Shown here piece after piece: positions 8,848 through 17,285 of a stretch of 64,000 nt of DNA. The stretch is from Paenibacillus graminis. Its GTDB lineage: Bacteria > Bacillota > Bacilli > Paenibacillales > Paenibacillaceae. The position numbers and the translations under genes were made by a program. The DNA lies in the NCBI RefSeq assembly GCF_000758705.1, contig NZ_CP009287.1:6572001-6636000 (forward strand), written 5' to 3'. The stretch's first letter is position 1. Every line of letters begins with the position of its first letter. The notes below the pieces were generated by a model. The model saw nothing but the letters and a program-made list of their open reading frames with translations, did not search any database and had not been told where the DNA came from.

Positions 8848-9723
8848 ATGAGAATTACGTCTCAAATCCCGTACCAAACCCTTACTAGCAGTACTCCGCA
8901 GCTTAATACAGCAGCGCAAAAATCCGCTGCTCAGTGGCACAAAGCAGATTCGTCCGGTGTCATCACCTATGACCAGGTCGAAATCAGTGAGAAAGGTCGA
9001 CAGCTGGCAGCTGATGCCATTCAATCACATCCAGCAAAATATTATGGAACCGCAGAAATCAACGAAGCGCTGACCCACGCTCTGGAAGGAGAACCTGCAG
9101 AAGTTGCTGATGCTGTATACGGTATAATAGAATCCAACTTCATCGTAGATGGAAACGTAAATGATGATGATGAGAAACGGAAGGCACTGCTCGAAATGGG
9201 AATGTCACAGTCCAAATATATTGCAGAACATTATATGGATGGAGAGCAAGCGGACAAGTTCCTAAAGACAATGAATACAATAGCAGCTGTCGCTACTACC
9301 CGGTCTATCGATCCGGTAACAGGGGACATCCGTTATAACTTGCCGTCGAGCCGTCCGGCAGGCGCTCCAGACGATTATATAAATCCATCCGAATTAATGA
9401 AACAAGCGGACCCGGAAACGTACAGCCGATTCAAGAACGACATTTCCCTCGGAGGCAACGGACTGGATATACTTCTTGATTTCGCGAAAAAGATTCCCCA
9501 ACATCCGGAGTGGGCAGAACAATACAAGGAACAAACTGCACAGAATGATCAGCTACTGAAAAATACACATATTCAGAACCGGTTCGACGCTGCAGACACC
9601 AGCTCTCCTGCGGCATTTCTGGAGAGCATGCAAAGTATTTTGGCTGATTCATCCCTGAAGGATGATGCTTATCTTCAAAATATGCATGAATTCTATAAAA
9701 CCCTCGGCATCGTTAAATCGTGA
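8848..9723 (+). CDS. Orphan protein with a sigma-D promoter; possible flagellar or motility-linked protein
   Basis: I do not recognise this 291-residue protein. It is the only convincing plus-strand gene in the window. The ATG at 8848-8850 has AGGAGG nine bases upstream; the frame extends upstream, but those codons lie in the promoter region. The N-terminus (about 50 residues) is rich in Ser, Thr, Gln and Ala, probably disordered, with no signal peptide. It contains VEISEKGRQLA, a pattern resembling VSISDEAIKLL in the window's FlgM. The rest is acidic and mainly helical, with an NVNDDDEKRKALLEMGMS segment, no Cys and no membrane segment. Promoter and N-terminus suggest a co-regulated flagellar protein or a substrate of the flagellar export apparatus, but this is inference. 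It is divergent from the SLH gene and flanked by the two copies of the duplicated leader element. Confidence 0.8.
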   Translation: MRITSQIPYQTLTSSTPQLNTAAQKSAAQWHKADSSGVITYDQVEISEKGRQLAADAIQSHPAKYYGTAEINEALTHALEGEPAEVADAVYGIIESNFIVDGNVNDDDEKRKALLEMGMSQSKYIAEHYMDGEQADKFLKTMNTIAAVATTRSIDPVTGDIRYNLPSSRPAGAPDDYINPSELMKQADPETYSRFKNDISLGGNGLDILLDFAKKIPQHPEWAEQYKEQTAQNDQLLKNTHIQNRFDAADTSSPAAFLESMQSILADSSLKDDAYLQNMHEFYKTLGIVKS

Positions 9724-9910
9724 GGTCAGGCCTCCATTGAGCAGCAGAGGTTAAAAAAATGCTAAATATGCGGCAAACCAAGTATGGGAGAACCGACACT
9801 TTTTCATTCTGCTTTTAATCTTCCTGAGTGTTTGCTGAGCATGGGCATAGACTTGCTGTATCACTCCTAAGCACCTTTCCCGTTCAGAAGCCATAAACCT
9901 AAGCAAAATG

Positions 9911-9980
9911 AAAGTACACCGAGGCAAGAAAGAAACCCCAACGTTTCATTACCCAAATATTAGGACTTTTTAACGTTTTC
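9911..9980 (-). repeat. Copy B of the duplicated leader element
   Basis: Minus-strand order GAAAACG, 19 bases, GGGTAAT, 4 bases, then a stem (9917-9923 with 9937-9943) held by several G-T pairs, with loop TTTCTTTCTTGC. About 80 percent identical to copy A over the core. Downstream on the minus strand there is no full gene, only an 18-codon frame (9751-9807) starting MKKCRFS. The 430-base gap between the plus-strand gene and csp holds this element, the csp terminator and nothing else I can support. Confidence 0.6.
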
Positions 9981-10058
9981 CCGTAAAATAATTTTACAAA
10001 TGCCAAATTCCAGCTTAAATTCGCCACACTCAAGTTGATTTTTTGTAAAAAAGTCACA

Positions 10059-10088
10059 AAAAAGACCCTGGAGAAAATCTCCAGGGTC
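10059..10088 (-). terminator. Terminator after csp
   Basis: A perfect 11-bp stem (10064-10074 with 10078-10088), three-base loop, and six Ts on the minus strand. Confidence 0.93.
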
Positions 10089-10151
10089 TATGCTAGCGTT
10101 GTCTCAATTGCTAACCATCTACCATATATGTAGGTCGGCTGCGCCGGATGA

Positions 10152-10349
10152 TTATAATTTGATGACGTTAGCTGCTTGGGGTCCGCGTGCACCTTCAACG
10201 ATGTCGAACTCTACGGATTGGCCTTCATCCAATGTTTTGAAACCATCAGTTTGAATCGCGGAGAAGTGTACGAATACGTCGCCACCATCGGCAGTTTCGA
10301 TGAAACCATAACCTTTTTCTGCGTTAAACCATTTAACTTTACCTTCCAT
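10152..10349 (-). CDS. csp: Cold-shock protein, CspA/CspB family
   Basis: Small OB-fold nucleic-acid chaperone that binds single-stranded RNA and DNA and melts mRNA structure, especially in the cold. The 65 residues contain both RNA-binding motifs, RNP1 KGYGFIE (about 13-19) and RNP2 VFVHFSAI (about 26-33), and the start [13 protein letters not shown] is canonical. Length is that of Bacillus CspB. An AAGGGA stands 12 bases before the ATG. The gene stands alone, with its own sigma-A promoter and a strong terminator. Which paralogue (CspB, C or D) it corresponds to cannot be decided from the window. Confidence 0.97.
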   Translation of the reverse strand: MEGKVKWFNAEKGYGFIETADGGDVFVHFSAIQTDGFKTLDEGQSVEFDIVEGARGPQAANVIKL

Positions 10350-10381
10350 TGACTAAACATTCCCTTCGTCATCAGATGAAC

Positions 10382-10432
10382 GTGAGTCTTGCTCACAAAT
10401 CGACTATACCACCGCAGCTTCTCCATTGTCAA
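10382..10432 (-). promoter_or_regulatory. Sigma-A promoter and 5'-terminal mRNA hairpin of csp
   Basis: TTGACA (10427-10432), 18-base spacer, TATAGT (10403-10408) on the minus strand. The predicted transcript start, near 10396, falls at the base of a hairpin GTGAG-CAAGA-CTCAC (10382-10396), so the mRNA would begin with a stem-loop. The AT-rich stretch between here and pseC (to 10642) holds nothing else that I can identify. Confidence 0.75.
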
Positions 10433-10642
10433 TTGGAAAAGAAAATGTTTACTTTCAATAAATTACCACCAAAATATTAACTTATCTTTTTCAACATTAT
10501 TCTACAAAAGACTCATATTGAAAACCACAATAACATAGTTTATTGTAACTTAACCCACTATTAATCTATTGAATCAGCGAGTACGAGTAAAGGAAAACTT
10601 TTTTTAAAAAGACTCATTTCAAATATAAAAATAACATCTTTT

Positions 10643-11833
10643 TCAAGAAAATCTTTTGGATACCTTCACAATGGCCGCTACTACATCATCAACATCACTA
10701 TTGCTCATTTTTGGGAATAAAGGCAACGTTATTGCAGTTTCATAATAATGCTCTGCATTTTCACATAATCCCGGCTGATAGCCCATTTTTTTATAAAAGG
10801 GTTGGAGATACACTGGAATATAATGTACATTAACACCGATTCCTTCTGCACGAAGTGCTTCAAACCACTCCCGACGGCTTCCTTGAGAACATGTAGGTTC
10901 AATACGTATAACGTAGAGATGCCAGCTCGATTCCGCTTTAGGATGCTGTATCGGAATTATAACTCCTGGTATATTACTCAGCCGTTCATTGTACATTGAT
11001 ACAATCTCACGCCTTCTTGCAATGAAATCATCCAATTTATCCATCTGACTTACACCTAGTGCAGCTTGCAAATCCGTCATTCTATAATTATATCCCAGCT
11101 CCTGCATTTCATAGTACCAGGGCCCGTCATTCTTAGTCAGTTCTCCTGGAATCTTAGTCACCCCATGGCTGCGAAATAGCATAAGCTTGCGATAATATTC
11201 TTCATTATCGGTTGTGATAATGCCCCCTTCTCCTGTTGTTACATGCTTAACAGGATGGAAGCTAAACATTGTCATATCCGCCCATGAACCTATCTTTCGC
11301 CCCCCGAAACTAGCTCCAAGAGAATGGGCTGCATCTTGAATGAGCACCAGTTGCCGATCACGGGCAAGCATGGAAATCCGATCAATTTCTACAGGCTGTC
11401 CCGTGAAGTCTACAGCGATAATCGCCTTTGTCCGTTCTGTAATTTTCAATTCTATCATTGCTGGATCCAAGTTATACGTGTTCATGTCAATATCAGCAAA
11501 CACCGGGGTCCCGCCCTGGTAGAGCACACAATTACTACTGGCCAAAAAAGTAATGGGTGTAGTAATCACTTCATCCTCTTCCCCGATCCCAGCAGCAAAA
11601 CAAGCTCCATGAAGCGCAGCAGTTCCATTGGTGAAAGCAACAGCGTACTTAGCTCCTACGTACGCAGCAACCTTATTCTCAAATGCTTCGATAGCTGGCC
11701 CTTGGGTGATCATATCTCCCTTAAGTACTTCTACAACGGCTTCAATATCCTGTTCGTCAATCCATTGCTGTCCATACGGCAACATTGTTGAGCGAACAGG
11801 ATTGGTAGAAAATGCATTAGATTTATCAGACAT
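10643..11833 (-). CDS. pseC: PLP-dependent sugar aminotransferase, PseC type
   Basis: DegT/DnrJ/EryC1 family aminotransferase. In pseudaminic-acid synthesis PseC aminates C4 of the PseB product using glutamate. The 396-residue sequence has the cofactor-binding region (FTNGTAALHGACFAAGI), the QDAAHSLGASFGGRKIG block with the PLP-contacting Asp, and the catalytic lysine in SFHPVKHVTTGEGG (about residue 200). The SFHPVK-TTGEGG block is characteristic of PseC rather than other members. The ATG is preceded by GGGGGGGAG. It is the last gene of the island, 29 bases after the SDR gene, with no convincing terminator after it. Confidence 0.88.
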   Translation of the reverse strand: MSDKSNAFSTNPVRSTMLPYGQQWIDEQDIEAVVEVLKGDMITQGPAIEAFENKVAAYVGAKYAVAFTNGTAALHGACFAAGIGEEDEVITTPITFLASSNCVLYQGGTPVFADIDMNTYNLDPAMIELKITERTKAIIAVDFTGQPVEIDRISMLARDRQLVLIQDAAHSLGASFGGRKIGSWADMTMFSFHPVKHVTTGEGGIITTDNEEYYRKLMLFRSHGVTKIPGELTKNDGPWYYEMQELGYNYRMTDLQAALGVSQMDKLDDFIARRREIVSMYNERLSNIPGVIIPIQHPKAESSWHLYVIRIEPTCSQGSRREWFEALRAEGIGVNVHYIPVYLQPFYKKMGYQPGLCENAEHYYETAITLPLFPKMSNSDVDDVVAAIVKVSKRFS

Positions 11834-11862
11834 TAAGTCTCCCCCCCTTGAACTTCGTTATT

Positions 11863-12819
11863 TTAGTCAAGACCTCCAGACTTAATCCATTCGGTAGTAC
11901 GCGCAATTCCTTCTTCCAAACTAATTTCCGGCTCCCAATTCAGCAGAAGCTTGGCCTTCGAGGAATTACATAGTAACTTCTGAATTTCACTCTGGGGATG
12001 AATATGTTCTATATGCTTAATTCGCGTTGAATCACCAGCAATAAGCAGTGCCAAATCATTAATTGCAATATCCCGTCCTAGTCCAGCATTTACAATCTCA
12101 CCGTTTACTGTATCCGAGAAACCTGCCGCTGTTACAAACTTAGCACAGTCCTCTACATACAAAAGATCACGAGTTTGCGTGCCTTCTCCATAAATATTAA
12201 GATCCTTACCACTCAATTGGTTTTTAATAAAGATTGCAACTACTCCGCCTTCTCCACCTGTCTTTTGGAAGGGGCCGTACGTATTGAACGGACGGATAAC
12301 TACAGTTGGCAGATCATAAGCATAATAATAGGAAAGGACCATATTCTCTGCAGCAACCTTTGCGCCTGCATAAGGGGAGGCTGGCTTTGTCGGGTGCAAC
12401 TCCGTTATACCCTCTTCATCGCTGCAACGATCGTATACCATGCAAGTGCTCATAAATACCAATTTAGTACGATATTTACGGCATTGCTCCAGAATATTAA
12501 ATGTACCTACAGTGTCGTTATTAAATGTGGTGGATGGATTATCAATGGAATCCTGTACATTAATTGAAGCACCCAAATGGTAGCATACTTCAAAATTGTT
12601 TTCGCTAAACAAATGACTTAAAAGTGCCACATCTAGGATTGTTCCATTGATAAATTGATGTAGACACGGATGTTCGCGGAATTCCTCAATATTTTCTTCT
12701 CGTCCATTAGATAGGTCATCTATAATCCATAAGTGATGCCCTTCGTCCAATAACCTCTTTGCAACCCAACGACCGATAAAACCGGCTCCTCCAGTTAGTA
12801 AAATATTTATTATCCCCAC
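11863..12819 (-). CDS. NAD-dependent sugar epimerase/dehydratase (extended SDR)
   Basis: Nucleotide-sugar epimerase or dehydratase of the extended short-chain dehydrogenase family. Visible: dinucleotide motif TGGAGFIGRWVAKRLLD near the N-terminus, VFMSTCMVYD strand with the active-site Ser/Thr, the catalytic YAGAK (Y-x3-K), and PFNTYGPFQKTGGEGGVV typical of NDP-sugar enzymes. Not part of the standard six-step pseudaminic pathway, so it may modify the sugar or supply another one. The start is odd: the only standard start codon in frame is the GTG at 12817-12819, which directly abuts its Shine-Dalgarno AAAGGA; an in-frame stop lies just upstream. Family alignment would place Met at the NILLTGG segment, where the codon is ATA. 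Confidence 0.82.
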   Translation of the reverse strand: MGIINILLTGGAGFIGRWVAKRLLDEGHHLWIIDDLSNGREENIEEFREHPCLHQFINGTILDVALLSHLFSENNFEVCYHLGASINVQDSIDNPSTTFNNDTVGTFNILEQCRKYRTKLVFMSTCMVYDRCSDEEGITELHPTKPASPYAGAKVAAENMVLSYYYAYDLPTVVIRPFNTYGPFQKTGGEGGVVAIFIKNQLSGKDLNIYGEGTQTRDLLYVEDCAKFVTAAGFSDTVNGEIVNAGLGRDIAINDLALLIAGDSTRIKHIEHIHPQSEIQKLLCNSSKAKLLLNWEPEISLEEGIARTTEWIKSGGLD

Positions 12820-12860
12820 TCCTTTAGATTTACATGGTACCTAATAAGCTTAACTAATTG

Positions 12861-13586
12861 TTAAATTACAGGTTTTTGTTTTATGTGTGCATTAATCTCG
12901 GATACCTCGGGAGAATTCAAAAGATACTGAATCACTTCTGCGGAGCTTATTGTTTTGTTATCCACAAACTTTTCTGCTATCAATTGGCAAACCTCATAAT
13001 CCTCAGGGGTATCCACTGTTATTCTTAATTGAGGGTGTTCTAAATATTTAGGTAACTTTAATGAGACACAGGTGAAACTTTCTTTGTATTCGTAGGCATA
13101 ATAAGTGACATGTTCGCGATGCCTAGACTCAGTTCCTTTAAGATTAACCTTTTCCAATGCCTGTAAGGAAATTACTTCAACAGCCAACCCACGGGGTATC
13201 TGCCCCTCATATAACAATATATCGGATGGATTAGTTACCATAGCTTCAATCATCAAACTGGCTAACTCATAATCTACGAATGGGCAGTCAGCAGTTACTC
13301 GCAAGATATAATCGGCTTTATATTTTTGAGCACATACATAGTACCGTTCTAATACATCCTCTTCCGAACCACGAAAACAACTCACACTATTTAATTCACA
13401 CCAATTTTCAATATCATCATCCTGTTTCAAAATTGACGTAGCTACTACGACTTGCGAAACTTTTTGAATCTTTTGGCAACGAGTAACTACGTAATCAAGA
13501 ATACAAGTATCACCAAGCGGCATTAACACCTTGCCTGGAAGACGGGTAGATCCCATACGAGCTTGAATAATGGCAACAAAGTTCAT
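12861..13586 (-). CDS. CMP-nonulosonate cytidylyltransferase, SpsF/PseF type
   Basis: Nucleotidyltransferase of the cytidylyltransferase-like family (SpsF group), expected to activate the nonulosonic acid with CTP, the role filled by PseF in Campylobacter. The signature IIQARMGSTRLPGKVL is at the N-terminus (about residues 5-20), followed by VVVATSILKQDDDIENWC, the metal-binding region RVTADCPFVD and ITVDTPEDYEVC. The ATG at 13584-13586 is chosen because family proteins start directly before FVAIIQARMGS; an ATG one codon earlier and a TTG at 13598 are alternatives. It sits between pseI and the SDR gene. Substrate is inferred from context. Confidence 0.83.
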   Translation of the reverse strand: MNFVAIIQARMGSTRLPGKVLMPLGDTCILDYVVTRCQKIQKVSQVVVATSILKQDDDIENWCELNSVSCFRGSEEDVLERYYVCAQKYKADYILRVTADCPFVDYELASLMIEAMVTNPSDILLYEGQIPRGLAVEVISLQALEKVNLKGTESRHREHVTYYAYEYKESFTCVSLKLPKYLEHPQLRITVDTPEDYEVCQLIAEKFVDNKTISSAEVIQYLLNSPEVSEINAHIKQKPVI

Positions 13587-13609
13587 CATGCACCCCAACT
13601 TTTAGTATA

Positions 13610-14656
13610 CTAGATTAAATCCCAAGTTATTGGTGTCCCTTTTGGGATATCTACCGCAGCAGTTCTATCCATTACCATATCTAAAAATTTTGGCGGGAGG
13701 CCATAACCAGGCCTAATTATTTTTATATTCCCCATACTAATCTTCTCACCGCTTTTTATATTTTCAGATGCATAAATAGATCTTCTTAATTTCCGCGAAT
13801 CCCTTTCACTTTCGGTAGCACCATAGGAAATCCGACCTATCGACTGCCATGCCTTTACAGTTTCTTCAACTAAACTTTTCATTTCGTGAGGTTCCATAGA
13901 AAAAGCAGAATCCACACCGCCCTCTGCTCTTGATAATGTAAAATGTTTCTCGATTACGGTTGCCCCCAGAACAACGCTTGCTATCGATACTCCAATTCCT
14001 AAAGTGTGATCGGACAATCCTACTTCACAATTAAATAGCTGTTTCATATGCGGGATGGTTGCAAGATTTGAATTAGTAGGCTCTGCAGGGTAAGTACTAG
14101 TACATTTTAATAGTACCAGTTGTTCACACCCTGACTCTCTAAGAGTCTGTACTGCCTCATCCAATTCAGCAGCAGACGCCATACCTGTGGACATAATTAT
14201 AGGTTTACCAGTAGCAGCCACCTTTTTAATTAAGGGAAGATGTGTATTCTCAAAAGATGCAATCTTATATGCAGGTACCTCTAACGTTTCTAAAAAATCC
14301 ACTGCTGACTCATCAAAAGGTGAACTAAAGACAATGAGACCTAATTCTTTACACTTTTTAAAGATCTCTGAATGCCATTCCCACGGGGTGTATGCTTGTT
14401 TATACAAATTGTATAATGAATTCCCTTTCCATAAGCTTTTCTCCTCACTAATCATAAAGTCTGAGGAATCAACATTAAGTGTCATTGTATCAGCAGTATA
14501 CGTTTGCAACTTAATAGCGTCCACTCCTGTTTTTGCAGCAGCCTCTACAATGGCCAACGCTCGATCCAAAGATTGATTATGATTTCCAGACATCTCAGCG
14601 ATGATAAATGGTCTAAATCCCTTCCCAATTGCTCTGCCATCTATAATTATATTCAT
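13610..14656 (-). CDS. pseI: Pseudaminic acid synthase
   Basis: NeuB-family synthase condensing 2,4-diacetamido-2,4,6-trideoxy-altrose with phosphoenolpyruvate to give pseudaminic acid. The N-terminal TIM barrel carries IIAEMSGNHNQSLDRAL (about 20-36), DAIKLQTYTADT, FSSPFDESAVDFLE, IASFENTHLPLI, GLSDHTLGIGV and IEKHFTLSRAEGGVDSAFS; the C-terminal SAF-type antifreeze domain begins near SIYASENIKSGE. The IEKHFTL-VDSAFS block is the PseI and NeuB signature. The ATG at 14654-14656 has AGGAAA six bases upstream; an ATG at 14671 is also possible. The stop of pseG-H lies just upstream, so the two are translationally close. Confidence 0.9.
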   Translation of the reverse strand: MNIIIDGRAIGKGFRPFIIAEMSGNHNQSLDRALAIVEAAAKTGVDAIKLQTYTADTMTLNVDSSDFMISEEKSLWKGNSLYNLYKQAYTPWEWHSEIFKKCKELGLIVFSSPFDESAVDFLETLEVPAYKIASFENTHLPLIKKVAATGKPIIMSTGMASAAELDEAVQTLRESGCEQLVLLKCTSTYPAEPTNSNLATIPHMKQLFNCEVGLSDHTLGIGVSIASVVLGATVIEKHFTLSRAEGGVDSAFSMEPHEMKSLVEETVKAWQSIGRISYGATESERDSRKLRRSIYASENIKSGEKISMGNIKIIRPGYGLPPKFLDMVMDRTAAVDIPKGTPITWDLI

Positions 14657-14674
14657 GTCATCTTTCCTCATCTT

Positions 14675-16195
14675 CTAACCTTCTTCTTCAAACAATTTTT
14701 TTTGCATCTTTATGAATTGATTATCGTTGCTACATTGTTTATAACCTGCTTTTAAAAATACCCTTATTGAAGCTGTATTCTCTGATCTTATCAGGGCTTG
14801 TAAAGTATGGATCCTGCGATCCCACTTTATTACTGTAGTTTCAAGCTCTCTTAATATTTTCAGAGCATTCCCTTTATTTCGATGCTCCTTTGCCACATTT
14901 AGACTAACAATAGCACTATCGCCATCTTTATCCAGTCTCACCACTGCAATCTTAAATTCTCCATCCCAAGCAATCATCAATTTTCTATTTAACATTGATT
15001 TACTTTGTTCTACCCATTTAACATGCTCACTATAGGGTATCTCATCAGTATGAACTGAATTGGACCTTGATTCAGCATCATTCCGGCATTCCCACATCCA
15101 TAAAATTTCATTTTGCCCTACATCTCGTAGCACAAGGAAATTCTGCCTCATGCTTAATAGATCCACTACCCTAGATACCCCCTTACCATCAACTATCATC
15201 CTAGCTTTTTGTCTAGCAGTTTGAAGCCACGATTTTGAATGAATTATACTTTCAAATGTCTGTCTAATATCTTCCTTTGTTACAAATTGATGAAAGTCTA
15301 AATACTTATCTATATCCATTAAATGACCTTGCTGAGCATTTTTCAATTGGTTATCCGCTACAGCTATGACTATTCCGGGCAAACCCAGACAATATCTTTC
15401 CCAGGTCATACTTCCACCTGCGCAGATAGCCAAATCACAAGAAGCCATTTCTAATGCAACTGAGCTTGGTTGGATTAAGAATTGCAATTTACTATTTTTC
15501 TCATATAAATTTGTTAGTTCCTTTATATGAGGATTCGTCCTTCCTAAAATAACTTTAACGTTCCTAATATCGTTCAGACAGGGTTCCAACGCTCTGAGCG
15601 TCTTTAGTGTTTCATTCGTAGGATCCGTTCCGCCAAAACAAACCAAAACATTCTGTATATGTTCTCCGTTATTATTATTTATAGTTTGACTCACATCGGA
15701 AAACTCTCTCCTAAGTAAAGCATACGACGGGCCTAAGAGCTTTATTGCTGATTTAGGAATTAACCTGTTGTATTCAATCTCCTTAGTTTTGTCTAGCCCA
15801 GAATCCAGTAAAATATTACAATCATGAACTCTATCAGCTAGATCATCAATGACCAAAATATTACTAAACAAGCTTCTAAGGTGAGATTCAAACCTGTAAT
15901 CTAGAGAATAATGATCTATAATTAACCAATCTTCTTTTGTTAGTCTATAGTCCTTATTGATAAGTTGGATAATAAACTCTGATTCCAAAGCACTTCCCAA
16001 CGGGAATGAGGTTTCAATGTGGATAATCGAGCAACCTTGCGTAACAATTAATTCAGAAACAAATGGGTTAAGTTCTCTACTGATGAATATCACTTCATGC
16101 TTTTGTTCAATAAGTCCTGAACTTAATGCTAGACATCTCATCACATGTCCTATACCTAATTTCTCCGATGCATCTGCACGAATAAAATACTTCAT
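14675..16195 (-). CDS. pseG: Fusion of PseG nucleotide hydrolase and PseH-type acetyltransferase
   Basis: One 506-residue chain covers two steps that are separate genes in Campylobacter. Residues 1 to about 340 match PseG, which removes UDP from the diacetamido sugar: GIGHVMRCLALS with the catalytic His at 17, IIDHYSLDYRFE, LLDSGLD, CFGGTDPTNETL, AGGSMTWERYCLGLP. After a short link, residues about 345-506 form a GNAT acetyltransferase (LRDVGQNEILWMWECRND, LNVAKEHRNKGNALKIL with the acetyl-CoA loop, SENTASIRVFLKAGY), matching PseH, which acetylates N4. The ATG at 16193-16195 follows AAAGGAAG by seven bases; a TTG precedes it. Fusion keeps acetylation and UDP removal together. No frameshift or stop is seen at the junction. 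Confidence 0.87.
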   Translation of the reverse strand: MKYFIRADASEKLGIGHVMRCLALSSGLIEQKHEVIFISRELNPFVSELIVTQGCSIIHIETSFPLGSALESEFIIQLINKDYRLTKEDWLIIDHYSLDYRFESHLRSLFSNILVIDDLADRVHDCNILLDSGLDKTKEIEYNRLIPKSAIKLLGPSYALLRREFSDVSQTINNNNGEHIQNVLVCFGGTDPTNETLKTLRALEPCLNDIRNVKVILGRTNPHIKELTNLYEKNSKLQFLIQPSSVALEMASCDLAICAGGSMTWERYCLGLPGIVIAVADNQLKNAQQGHLMDIDKYLDFHQFVTKEDIRQTFESIIHSKSWLQTARQKARMIVDGKGVSRVVDLLSMRQNFLVLRDVGQNEILWMWECRNDAESRSNSVHTDEIPYSEHVKWVEQSKSMLNRKLMIAWDGEFKIAVVRLDKDGDSAIVSLNVAKEHRNKGNALKILRELETTVIKWDRRIHTLQALIRSENTASIRVFLKAGYKQCSNDNQFIKMQKKLFEEEG

Positions 16196-16270
16196 CAAAT
16201 AACTTCCTTTGATTTATTATTCTGTTCCATGTAGCTGTATAAAAACACTATAAACGCATCATTTATTACC

Positions 16271-17284
16271 TTACATTATTTGTTCTGTAATCAACCAATC
16301 TTTTATTTGATCTTTATCAATAATCTGCGCTTCATTAGGAAAAGGTTTCTCTAAGACTTTATCATACTCTCTCCAGTGGCCAAAATTATTCATCCCATGC
16401 TGTGGAATAATGTACATATCCTTTGTCTCATAAGCGATAACCGCTTCATCATCTGTCATCAGTTCTTCAAACCTTTTTTCCCCTGGACGAAGTCCTATTA
16501 CATCAATAATAATTTCTTCGATAATTCCATTTCTCATTTTAGCGTCTTCTATAAGAACTTCAGCTAGTTCACCTATTTTTATTAGTGGCATTTTTAACAC
16601 AAATACTTCTCCACCTAAGGCCATCCCATTAGCTTTTAGTATAAGTTCAATAGCTTGGGAAGGAGTCATCATGTACCTTAACATATTTGGATCAGTCAGT
16701 GTAATCATACGTTTTTCGGATATTTGTTTCTTAAATAAAGGAATAACAGATCCTCTGGAACCCATTACATTTCCAAAGCGTACAGATGAAAATATTGTAG
16801 ACTTTGCTCCTTTATGATACTCTGTAGCCGAAATTAAGCGCTCTGCTGTTAATTTAGTGGCACCATAAGTATTGGTGGGAGAAATCGCTTTATCTGTACT
16901 TATAAACAATACCTTCTTCACTTTGTTTTCGATTGCCGCTTGAATAACATTCTGTGTCCCTATTACATTTGTCTGCACTGCTTCGAAAGGATTGTATTCA
17001 CATGCAGGAACATGTTTCATGGCTGCACAATGAAATACATAATCGATATCCTCCATGGCTCTGTTAAGACGTTGCTGATCTCTGACATCTCCAATTAAGA
17101 ATCTCAAATTCTCTGAATCACTTTTGAAATCTATACCCATTTCATATTGTTTGTGTTCGTCCCGGCTAAAAACACGTATAACTTTGGGATTTTCCAATAA
17201 TAACCTTTGTATTAAATGGCGGCCTATCGTACCTGTTCCACCAGTTACTAATATCCTCTTTCCATTATAAAGTCCCTCTTCCAA
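16271..17284 (-). CDS. pseB: UDP-GlcNAc 4,6-dehydratase (inverting), PseB type
   Basis: First enzyme of pseudaminic-acid synthesis: C4,6-dehydration and C5 epimerisation of UDP-GlcNAc, NAD(P)-bound. 337 residues, normal for the family. Visible: VTGGTGTIGRHLIQ (residues about 13-26), FHCAAMKHVPACEYNP, the catalytic ISTDKAISPTNTYGATK with the Thr-Asp-Lys and Tyr-x3-Lys sets, SVRFGNVMGSRGSVIP, and GLRPGEKRFEEL near the C-terminus. The start is TTG at 17282-17284, with AAGGGGG eight bases upstream; the preceding gene's stop ends one base before it. A 75-base AT-rich gap separates it from pseG-H. Confidence 0.9.
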   Translation of the reverse strand: MEEGLYNGKRILVTGGTGTIGRHLIQRLLLENPKVIRVFSRDEHKQYEMGIDFKSDSENLRFLIGDVRDQQRLNRAMEDIDYVFHCAAMKHVPACEYNPFEAVQTNVIGTQNVIQAAIENKVKKVLFISTDKAISPTNTYGATKLTAERLISATEYHKGAKSTIFSSVRFGNVMGSRGSVIPLFKKQISEKRMITLTDPNMLRYMMTPSQAIELILKANGMALGGEVFVLKMPLIKIGELAEVLIEDAKMRNGIIEEIIIDVIGLRPGEKRFEELMTDDEAVIAYETKDMYIIPQHGMNNFGHWREYDKVLEKPFPNEAQIIDKDQIKDWLITEQIM

Positions 17285-17285
17285 G

